This document shows, piece after piece, positions 1 to 6,798 of a stretch of DNA of 64,000 bases. The notes under the pieces were generated by a model that saw only the letters and a program-made list of their open reading frames with translations, ran no database searches and had not been told where the DNA came from. How positions within the stretch are numbered: the stretch's first letter is position 1; each line of letters starts with the position of its first letter. The position numbers and the translations under genes are program-made. Source of the stretch: Fibrobacter sp. UWH6 (lineage in GTDB: Bacteria; Fibrobacterota; Fibrobacteria; Fibrobacterales; Fibrobacteraceae); contig NZ_FRAX01000002.1 of NCBI RefSeq assembly GCF_900142465.1, positions 248,001 to 312,000 on the forward strand, read 5' to 3'.

Positions 1-1173
1 TGCATATCCAATAGAGTCAAGTCGATGAGCATTTTTCGGCAAGGATGCACATTCATATTGTGCTACAGAGTATTCTGCATCTTCACAAATATATGGCTTT
101 CTGCAATACGGGATTTCGTTAATCTCGACTTTGTCAAAGCCATCATCGCATTCAAATCCAATCTTCTTATTCTTCTTTCGACGAGCATTTTTGGGAAGCC
201 CCTGACATTCATATTTACTGACGAAAAACTCATCTTCACTACAGTCATAGGGCTTTATACAATCATAATCTTCGTAAAGCTTAACTTTATCAAACCCTTT
301 TTTACAAGTAAAACCCACACCCTTGTTCTTCTTTGCATTTTCAGGAAGTTCTGCGCACGTCCATTTATCTACAGCATATTCAAATTCACCACAATCATAA
401 GGCTTGCGACATTCTCCATCCTGATAGAAAAATCCCTTCTCACAGTTTTGCACCATGTTACCATTTTCATCAACATTATAATTTTTCACGCAGCGCAAAT
501 AATTTGCAGAGGCTCCTCGATACACACGAACCGGACCTATTTCAAAATTATACCGATCTCTATATGCAGAATAATACACTACAGAGGCATCCTCAGCCTC
601 TGTGGTAGAGAACGTCTCAATATGTTTAAAATCCTTATATAGATACCTTAGAGGGAACTCTCCTCTTTTTCCTGTTTTAAAAAAACGCGCCGCCGCTGTT
701 GGGTCATCCTCTACATACCCCCTATAATATTCGGCACCAAGAATCATCAATTGACCGCCATATTTCAATCCAAACATTTTAGATGTTTCAAAACTTTCGC
801 CTTCATTATAGGCAAATTCGCTAAGGGAATCAAATTCAGCAACTGTGGGAACATGCCATCCACTTGGGCAAATCCCCTGATGCATTCGCTTTACATAATC
901 ATTAACATTTTCGTCATCATATGCTTTTTTTGCAGGTAGTTTCATTGCGGTATGCCACGGATACATTCGACCAAACTTTTGGCAATTACTTTCCTTACCG
1001 CCAAAACAGTAGGATGGAGATGCCTTGTACTTAAGATTTTCTGCCATCCACGTGTATTCCCCGATTTTAATGGTTTTATACTTCCTGCCATCGCGATTAT
1101 CAACAAGAGTTCCTGCAATTGAACAAGTAACACCCCAAAAGAGTAATGACACCAATAGTCGTTTTACAAACAT
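1..1173 (-). CDS. FISUMP-domain surface protein with Cys-rich C-terminal repeats (3' end outside window)
   Basis: The frame is open from an ATG at 1173 to base 1 (391 codons) and continues out of the window. AAAGGG lies about 8 nt before the start. A signal peptide (MFVKRLLVSLLFWGVTCSIAG) precedes a FISUMP domain at about residues 22-245: DGRKYKTIKIGEYTWMAENL, then GRMYPWHTA, then CPSGWHVPT, ending in ANYLRCVKN. After it come at least three repeats of about 46-48 residues, each with four Cys (C-x2-GF...C-x-KPY-x-C...Y/W-x-C-x2-LP-x-NA). FISUMP domains are a large Fibrobacter paralogous family believed to be extracytoplasmic and disulfide-bonded; the function is unknown. The repeats suggest a stalk or binding module, which is inference. 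Confidence 0.85.
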   Translation of the reverse strand, partial: MFVKRLLVSLLFWGVTCSIAGTLVDNRDGRKYKTIKIGEYTWMAENLKYKASPSYCFGGKESNCQKFGRMYPWHTAMKLPAKKAYDDENVNDYVKRMHQGICPSGWHVPTVAEFDSLSEFAYNEGESFETSKMFGLKYGGQLMILGAEYYRGYVEDDPTAAARFFKTGKRGEFPLRYLYKDFKHIETFSTTEAEDASVVYYSAYRDRYNFEIGPVRVYRGASANYLRCVKNYNVDENGNMVQNCEKGFFYQDGECRKPYDCGEFEYAVDKWTCAELPENAKKNKGVGFTCKKGFDKVKLYEDYDCIKPYDCSEDEFFVSKYECQGLPKNARRKKNKKIGFECDDGFDKVEINEIPYCRKPYICEDAEYSVAQYECASLPKNAHRLDSIGYA

Positions 1174-1212
1174 ACTCAGCACCCTTTAGTCACCAAAGAA
1201 TTAGTTAAACAA

Positions 1213-1251
1213 GCCCCTGGAAGCGAGTTCAAAGTTGCAACTTCCAGGAGC
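1213..1251 (-). terminator. Hairpin after the GIY-YIG gene
   Basis: An 11-bp inverted repeat (GCCCCTGGAAG at 1213-1223 against CTTCCAGGAGC at 1241-1251, one G-U wobble). It is followed by a T-rich run on both strands, so it could end the minus-strand operon and also work in the other direction. Confidence 0.6.
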
Positions 1252-1269
1252 CTTTTTTAGAAATAGATT

Positions 1270-1791
1270 TTATTTAATGTTGAGACATTTTTTGAAATTG
1301 GAAACATCTTCTGTTGGCTTTCCCGGCTTTTTGTCTCCGTGGATTCCTTCAATGGAAAATGTTGTTGATAGTTTCCTTACATTCAATAAATTTTTGTTGG
1401 CGTCCTTACACTTTTGTATAAGCAAAGTTTCGCAAGAATCTATTTCTTCTGGGCAACTTTTCCGATTGTTCAACACAACAAAATAGATTTGCAGCCCTGT
1501 TTTCGTTGCACAAGCAAGAAAGTCATTGAGCATAGCCTTCTTGTGCGTTGAAAAACACTCGTCCTTGAAGGAGGTGTTCGTTTTGCCAACATAAATCGGA
1601 GTAGACCCTTTTGTCACAGCATTTGCAAAAACATAGCAGCCTTTCTTATTAGCATACTCAGAGAAAGGTGCTGATCTCCATAATGCGGCATTAACATCTT
1701 TCAACTGAGAAATTGATACCGAGCCTCCCTTAATTTTCTTTGGAGCAGTGGGAACAGGGATAGGACCATGAATGGTGAATTTCACTGACAT
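1270..1791 (-). CDS. GIY-YIG-like protein
   Basis: 173 residues. The core GCYVFANA...TPIYVGKTN (about residues 51-73) matches the GIY-YIG nuclease signature, with GCY for GIY and YVG for YIG. An FSTHK stretch follows, and CETLLIQK near residue 121 supplies the Glu that binds metal in this fold. GIY-YIG domains cut DNA in homing endonucleases, UvrC and SLX1, but small solitary versions are often uncharacterised. The start ATG shares its A with the TAA of the upstream FISUMP gene (TAATG), so the two are probably translationally coupled. There is no signal peptide, so it should be cytoplasmic although its neighbours are exported. The exact nuclease activity is not established. Confidence 0.7.
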   Translation of the reverse strand: MSVKFTIHGPIPVPTAPKKIKGGSVSISQLKDVNAALWRSAPFSEYANKKGCYVFANAVTKGSTPIYVGKTNTSFKDECFSTHKKAMLNDFLACATKTGLQIYFVVLNNRKSCPEEIDSCETLLIQKCKDANKNLLNVRKLSTTFSIEGIHGDKKPGKPTEDVSNFKKCLNIK

Positions 1792-2975
1792 TAATTATTC
1801 CCCTTTTTTTCTGAATCAGCAAGACAACGAACTGATAAACCATCATTAAATGTGTGCCTCCCAAAAGAAGCAACATCCAAATAATCAAGCAATTCCATTG
1901 CTTCAGCTTTATCGTTCCTTGAATCTGTCGTCCAAAAATAGGCCGATTTCCCAAAATCATTTTTTACTGTTGAACCAGAAGGCAGAGCATTGAACCCTAA
2001 TTCATCCAAGCCATTTTTCTTAGGCCAATTAGTTTTTGATTTCAAAATACTAGCATTGTTGTCAACATAAGCAAATAGTACTCTCCACTCATCTTTTGAT
2101 GGGATATGCCAACCCATTGGACAAAGATCTTTGATTTGATTCCAAGAATAAAGCCTTCCATACTCCTTACAATTTCTTTTATCGTTTGCATAGCAAGAAC
2201 TTCCTTTTTCGTTATACGCCAAATTTTCAGCCATCCATTTTTGATTTCCTATGGTCACTGTTTTATACACCTTTTTATCACGTTTATCTTTAAAGGTTCC
2301 TACAGCAACAGCATCAATTTCATAGTTTTTCATACAACGAATTGGTTCAGCAACCCAATCCGCCTGGGTTTCATCAAGTCTGCTTACCCAGTTATCATTG
2401 AAAAAGAACCATTTATAATAGTATTTTTCATTATGTGTAGATGTCCAAAATGCAACAGCATGTCCATTCGGATCAAATCGGTCAATTTTATTCTCAGATA
2501 ATTGAGCATTACCAACAGGAAGCACATTAAAACCTAGTTCATCCCATCCATTATTACTCTCCCACCCACTTCTACTCTTCAATTTTTCACCGCTATCATC
2601 TCCAACAGCCCAAAGCAACCGTTTTATTTCATAACGAGAAGGAAGATGCCACCCAGCAGGGCATGCCTTTTCGGCATCTTCCCACTTATATAGCCTGCCA
2701 TATTTCTCACACTCCAAAGGATCATTATTGTGACAATAACTATTTTTTGTTTCAAAGTTTAGGTTCTCCGCAAGCCATGTTTGTTGATTTATTTGTACAG
2801 TTTTGTATTCTTTTTTGTCTCTGCTGTCTACAAATTTACCTTGTATCACAGAGTACTTTTCTTTACTTGTTGGAGATGATTCTTCTCCTTGAATGCAACG
2901 AACTGTCATTCCAAAATAACGAGATTTTGCACATTTTGTTTTTTGAGGATCTAAGTCATCTATTGTGGTACACAA
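1791..2975 (-). CDS. FISUMP protein, C-terminal part downstream of an in-frame amber
   Basis: An open frame of 394 codons from a TTG at 2975. It contains the tail of one FISUMP domain (YFGMTVRCIQGEE) and two complete ones. Domain 2 runs from KKEYKTVQINQQTWLAENLN to AEPIRCMKN; domain 3 runs from KKVYKTVTIGNQKWMAENLA to DGLSVRCLAD. It is in the same frame as the open frame upstream (3009-3467), with only the TAG at 3009-3011 between them and no frameshift. I read it as the second half of one three-domain secreted protein. Alone it has no signal peptide and no convincing start, so it is either a pseudogene half or translated only by readthrough or reinitiation. Confidence 0.75.
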   Translation of the reverse strand: MCTTIDDLDPQKTKCAKSRYFGMTVRCIQGEESSPTSKEKYSVIQGKFVDSRDKKEYKTVQINQQTWLAENLNFETKNSYCHNNDPLECEKYGRLYKWEDAEKACPAGWHLPSRYEIKRLLWAVGDDSGEKLKSRSGWESNNGWDELGFNVLPVGNAQLSENKIDRFDPNGHAVAFWTSTHNEKYYYKWFFFNDNWVSRLDETQADWVAEPIRCMKNYEIDAVAVGTFKDKRDKKVYKTVTIGNQKWMAENLAYNEKGSSCYANDKRNCKEYGRLYSWNQIKDLCPMGWHIPSKDEWRVLFAYVDNNASILKSKTNWPKKNGLDELGFNALPSGSTVKNDFGKSAYFWTTDSRNDKAEAMELLDYLDVASFGRHTFNDGLSVRCLADSEKKGNN

Positions 2976-3008
2976 GGCGTTACCCTGATCATCACTCGAT
3001 TCTTTTGA

Positions 3009-3467
3009 CTATGTCCAATAATACGATATCCCTTCCTTATCGAAATTTCCATAAGGATCCCTAAATCCAACTGTGTAAGCATTAAAATTTGGAGCGGATA
3101 CCTGATAACCTATTTCGGGAACATCATCATCCCACAAATATAACCTATCCTCATTTTTTACAAGTGTTTTAAGAGTCATCCAATCACTACGCGACGGCAA
3201 TCTCCATCCTTGTGGACATGCATTTAAAGCTGCACGCCATGTATAAAACCGGCCTAGTTTCGCACACTCTTTGTCATCATTATGATAACAGAAACTATTG
3301 TGAGTATCAAAGTTCAAATTTTCCGCCATCCAAACTTGATTCTCTATCCGAATAGTTTTATATGTTTTACCATCTCTTGGATCATCTAAATTCGGAGCAG
3401 AAACAACTTCTGCAAATGTAAAAGCAACAAAAGACAAAGAACAAATTGAAATTATTTTATTCATCAT
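3009..3467 (-). CDS. FISUMP protein, N-terminal part ending at an in-frame amber
   Basis: A signal peptide (MMNKIISICSLSFVAFTFA) is followed by the first FISUMP domain (DGKTYKTIRIENQVWMAENL, GRFYTWRAA, CPQGWRLPSRSDW) up to ISYYWT and then TAG. An ORF caller would start at 3488, but AAAGGAG at 3473-3479 lies about 5 nt before the ATG at 3467, which begins the signal peptide properly, so 3467 (or the next ATG at 3464) is preferred. Domains 2 and 3 follow in frame beyond the stop. The break falls where other FISUMP domains read (Y/F)WT(S/T), so the domain is left unfinished and probably misfolds unless the stop is suppressed. Confidence 0.75.
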   Translation of the reverse strand: MMNKIISICSLSFVAFTFAEVVSAPNLDDPRDGKTYKTIRIENQVWMAENLNFDTHNSFCYHNDDKECAKLGRFYTWRAALNACPQGWRLPSRSDWMTLKTLVKNEDRLYLWDDDVPEIGYQVSAPNFNAYTVGFRDPYGNFDKEGISYYWT

Positions 3468-3484
3468 ATATTCTCCTTTGAAAT

Positions 3485-3826
3485 TCATTTAATCTTTCGT
3501 TTTGCAGGCATGTCAAAAAGAATTTTGAATGCTGCCAGAAATTCAATTGCATCTGCATAAGTCCAAATGGAAACAATAGCTTGACTAGCTTTCCATTTCC
3601 CCTCGGAATCGTAACCAACAAACTTTACGACATAGTGATTTTTTATCCATTGAAACCTAAACTCTACAGAATGCCACCGTTTCGAATAAATACTGAAAGA
3701 CTTACGACTATCGTCAAAACCATACCCCTTTTCATTCGCAACATCCTGAAATGTTTGACGAATTTTCTCTCGTAAATTTTCGATTTCTTTTTTTTCTTCA
3801 GCCACAGAAACCTCCATTGTATACAC
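3485..3826 (-). CDS. Small protein of unknown function
   Basis: 113 residues from ATG 3826, or 110 from the ATG at 3817. The N-terminus is charged and helical (EEKKEIENLREKIRQTFQ), followed by a mixed segment with several Trp and aromatic residues (KRWHSVEFRFQWIKNHYVVK) and a basic tail. There is no signal peptide. It is first in the minus-strand cluster, and its TGA lies beside the FISUMP gene start, so the two are probably co-transcribed. I recognise no family. Real coding is supported by the intact frame and its operon position. Confidence 0.55.
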   Translation of the reverse strand: MYTMEVSVAEEKKEIENLREKIRQTFQDVANEKGYGFDDSRKSFSIYSKRWHSVEFRFQWIKNHYVVKFVGYDSEGKWKASQAIVSIWTYADAIEFLAAFKILFDMPAKRKIK

Positions 3827-4403
3827 CTATGAAGTTCACCCTCATTCATCAAAGAGCCACATCAATTTTCAGGAAATAAAAAAGGACGCAGGTCGATGCA
3901 TTTGCCTAAACGAGGCTCTCGACAGCCTTTAGACGACAAACACAAACGACCCACGCCCCAAAAGGGCTGTTGCCCATGGTCATACGACCAAAGACCCGCT
4001 TAAAAAGCCGGCACGACAAACTGAAACATACAGCAAAAAGCGGTATGCTTGCGTGAGCGTTCGCCTTATTCTCGTCTAAGGAAATGGTCGAGATTTCGTT
4101 TAGAGAACAAGAGCAAAACTCTATTTTCCACAAAAATAAATTAAAAAAGTAGTTTTCGCACAAAAAGTTTACAAATGCATTCTTTTTTTGGGAACCTGGA
4201 CCAAAACGTTTCAAAAAACGTTTTTCAGACAATATGATAATCTCAAGAATACGGACAAGCAGGGCATTGCGGGGCGGCGACTGAGCTCCGCAGAGGGGGT
4301 AGCGGAAGACCCGGCCGGGTGGGTTTCGGAACTTTATTCCCGTAGGGAATGATTGTAAGGGCGGGGCCGGGGCTGCAGCGAGGGGGAAACCTCCCCCACC
4401 ATC
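3827..4403. other. 577-bp intergenic stretch with hairpins and GC palindromes
   Basis: No convincing gene. The left half (3890-4110) holds perfect small hairpins: AGGCT/AGCCT at 3913-3928, GGGC-TGTT-GCCC at 3965-3976 and GGTC-ATAC-GACC at 3979-3990. 4120-4200 is AT-rich and could carry the promoter of the minus-strand cluster. The right part (4255-4403) is abruptly GC-rich with palindromes (ACCCGGCCGGGT; ATTCCC-GTA-GGGAAT; GGGGG...CCCCC) and stops where the truncated acyl-CoA dehydrogenase sequence begins. A minus-strand frame at 3906-4232 looks spurious. Confidence 0.5.
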
Positions 4404-4945
4404 ATAAGCTCACCAAGGGCATGAATGCCGAATACTCCAACATCAACAGCTACGACAGCATCCAGGTTCACGGTGGTTCCGGCTACATGCTGGAATACGC
4501 TTGCCAGCGCCTCTACCGCGACGCTCGTATTACCTCCATCTACGAAGGTACTACCCAGCTCCAGGTTGTTGCTGCCCTTCCGCACATCACCACCGGCACC
4601 TACACTTCCATGCTCGACGAACTGGAAGCAGCCGCTGTTGCACCGGAATTTGAAAGCCTCAAGGCCCGCGCAAAGGCTATGGACGACAAGTTCAAGGCTG
4701 CCATCGACTACGTCAAGGCCGCTGAAAACAACGAGTTCCTGGACCTCTGCAGCCGCCGCCTGTACGAAATGGCCGGTAACTGCGTCATGGCTCAGCTCCT
4801 CATCCGCGACGCTTCTGCAAACGCAGAACTGTTCGGCAAGAGCGCCAAGGTCTACCTGAACCTTGCTGAAGCAGAAGTGATGAAGCACTCCAACTTCATC
4901 ATGAACCTGACTGCAGAACAGATCGCTGATTATAAGAAGGCTTAA
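4404..4945 (+). pseudogene. 5'-truncated acyl-CoA dehydrogenase (C-terminal part)
   Basis: The frame from [18 protein letters not shown] onward is the C-terminal portion of an acyl-CoA dehydrogenase. [20 protein letters not shown] followed by [14 protein letters not shown] is the conserved region near the FAD- and substrate-binding C-terminal helices, and an extra C-terminal helical stretch ends in IADYKKA. About 180 residues remain, whereas the family usually has 380-600; the N-terminal and middle domains are absent. The upstream sequence is GC-rich palindromic DNA that does not read as this family. Codon use is that of a well-expressed gene, so the loss looks recent, or the junction is an assembly artefact. 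An ATG at 4422 could still give a short product, but it would not be an active dehydrogenase. Confidence 0.7.
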
Positions 4946-4987
4946 TCGCTGATTGGGATTGCGCGGACATAGCGCCGCGCGGTTCAG

Positions 4988-5036
4988 CACGTCATCCTGA
5001 ATGAAGTCGCGAAAGCGACGAAATGAAGGATCCAGC
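4988..5036 (+). repeat. Dispersed CGTCATCCTGA...GGATC repeat, copy 1
   Basis: CGTCATCCTGAATGAAGTCG followed by GCGAAAGCGACGAAATGAAGGATCCAGC. A second version of the same motif occurs in reverse complement at 14738-14772. It lies between the acyl-CoA dehydrogenase remnant and its terminator. Confidence 0.5.
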
Positions 5037-5046
5037 AAAACTTAAA

Positions 5047-5079
5047 AGACCTCGACTCGAATGAGTCGGGGCCTTTTTT
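5047..5079 (+). terminator. Rho-independent terminator of the dehydrogenase remnant
   Basis: The stem CCTCGACTC / GAGTCGGGG with loop GAAT is followed by CC and six T. It lies about 100 bp after the stop codon. Confidence 0.75.
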
Positions 5080-5162
5080 GCATCTTGATGATGAATACGG
5101 TTTCATAACAAGCTGCCCAAAATAGTTCATCTATTTTAGGTAGAATGAGTTGATTAACAGCG

Positions 5163-6758
5163 CTACTTCACTTTACTTAGGAGAGCTTGAGCGGCGGCGC
5201 TGGCAGCGGCAGCCTCACGCATACGCTTACGGGCACGGGAGCCGGGGCGATTCTTGCCGATGGTACGGCGGTTCAGGTTGTCGCCTTCGAAACCATTCTG
5301 CGGAACGGAACCATTTTGAGAACTGGGACGGTTCTGCGGGTTGGAGGCGCCTCGAACCTGTTCCGGCTTGCGACCGAATTTTTCCGCACGATTGCCACGG
5401 CGCTCTTCTCGAGACTGACGAGGCTGTTCACCATTTTCGCGGGCCTGTTCTGCAGCGCGGGCGTTACGCTTGTCGGCCTGGTGCTTACGCCAGTCGAACT
5501 TTGCGGGCTGTTGGCCTTCGCCGCGATTTTCTTCGCGACGGTCGCCCTTCTGACCACGAGGTAAACGTCCGCGAGCATTACGCATTTCGCTTTCAGGAGT
5601 TTCCTTCTGCTGTTCAGGCAACTTTTCGTAAATAGCCTTGTCACCTTCGGGAACCTTCACCTTGGTCAGCTTTTCAATGGCACGCAGATCCTGTTCTTCA
5701 TCGGGAGCGCAGAAAGAAATGGCGACGCCTTCCTTGCCAGCGCGAGCCGTACGGCCAATGCGATGCACAAAAGTTTCCGGTTCGTTGGGCAGGTCATAAT
5801 TGAAGACGTGGGTCACATCATCCACATCAATACCGCGAGCAGCAATATCCGTTGCCACCAGCACGCGGATACGTTCATCCTTGAAATTGCCAAGAGCTTC
5901 CTGACGACGATTCTGGCTCTTGTTGCCGTGAATGGCGGCGCACTTGACACCAGCCTTTTCCAACACACGAACAATTTTATCAGCGCCATGCTTGGTGCGA
6001 GTAAACACCAGCACCTTCTTCATCTCTTCATGAGAAGCAAGAAGTTCCTTCAACAGGGCGCCCTTGCGACGCTTATCAATGCGGTACAGTTCCTGGCGAA
6101 TTCGTTCAATGGGAGTGCTCTGGGGAGCCACTTCCACACGAACCGGATTTGCACTGAGGATCGTTGCAGCCAGGTCAGAAATTTCCTTAGGCATGGTGGC
6201 GCTGAAGAACAAGTTCTGACGCTTGCCCGGAAGCACGCCCACCACCTTGCGAATGTCGTGAATGAAGCCCATATCCAGCATACGGTCAGCTTCATCCAAA
6301 ACGAAAAATTCCACATTCTTGAGGGTCACGGCATGTTGGCCAATCAAATCCAGCAAGCGGCCCGGAGTTGCCACCAGAACATCTACACCGCGAACAAGAA
6401 CGTTCTTCTGCTTCACATCGCTAACGCCACCGAAAATGCAGGCAGTAGAAATAGCAGTATACTGGGCATACTGCTTAAAGCATTCCTCCACCTGAATTGC
6501 CAATTCACGAGTGGGCAGCAAAATCAGGGCGCGACAAGTTTTAGGCTGACGGAACTTACCAGAGTCCAGTAAGCGCTGCAGAATAGGGAGCGCAAAGGCT
6601 GCGGTTTTGCCCGTTCCCGTCTGGGCGATACCCAGCAGGTCCTTACCCTCCAGCAAACTGGGGATGGACTGTTCCTGAATGGGAGTGGGGGTTTCGTAGC
6701 CTACAGTGCGAACAGCACGCTGCAGCGGATTTGCCAAAGGAAGTTCTTCAAATTTCAT
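5163..6758 (-). CDS. DEAD-box ATP-dependent RNA helicase, RhlE-like
   Basis: 531 residues with every superfamily-2 motif: Q-motif region YETPTPIQEQSIP (21-33), Walker A AQTGTGKT (45-52), PTRELA, TPGRLLDL, DEAD (155-158), SAT (186-188), ARGIDVDDV and HRIGRTARAG near residue 345. From about residue 400 the tail is rich in Arg, Asn, Gly and Gln, a low-complexity RNA-binding extension common in RhlE/CsdA-type helicases that act on rRNA assembly and mRNA turnover. The order of motifs and the short core favour RhlE, but subfamily assignment is not certain. It has no clear Shine-Dalgarno and stands alone between oppositely placed terminators. Confidence 0.93.
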   Translation of the reverse strand: MKFEELPLANPLQRAVRTVGYETPTPIQEQSIPSLLEGKDLLGIAQTGTGKTAAFALPILQRLLDSGKFRQPKTCRALILLPTRELAIQVEECFKQYAQYTAISTACIFGGVSDVKQKNVLVRGVDVLVATPGRLLDLIGQHAVTLKNVEFFVLDEADRMLDMGFIHDIRKVVGVLPGKRQNLFFSATMPKEISDLAATILSANPVRVEVAPQSTPIERIRQELYRIDKRRKGALLKELLASHEEMKKVLVFTRTKHGADKIVRVLEKAGVKCAAIHGNKSQNRRQEALGNFKDERIRVLVATDIAARGIDVDDVTHVFNYDLPNEPETFVHRIGRTARAGKEGVAISFCAPDEEQDLRAIEKLTKVKVPEGDKAIYEKLPEQQKETPESEMRNARGRLPRGQKGDRREENRGEGQQPAKFDWRKHQADKRNARAAEQARENGEQPRQSREERRGNRAEKFGRKPEQVRGASNPQNRPSSQNGSVPQNGFEGDNLNRRTIGKNRPGSRARKRMREAAAASAAAQALLSKVK

Positions 6759-6798
6759 ATTAAAGTCAAATGTAGAAATTTGAAGTCCAACCTATATC

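Noticed and set aside
1-1170. Plus-strand frames at 25-642, 333-608 and 751-939
   Set aside because: All are antisense to the FISUMP gene, which reads through the whole stretch on minus.
3880-4140. tmRNA or RNase P RNA in the structured spacer
   Set aside because: A DENKANAH-like reading on minus recalls a tmRNA tag, but there is no ALAA-stop, no tRNA-like ends and none of the conserved RNase P segments.
3906-4232. 108-codon minus-strand frame
   Set aside because: The composition is random-looking, it spans several perfect hairpins and no ribosome site precedes it.
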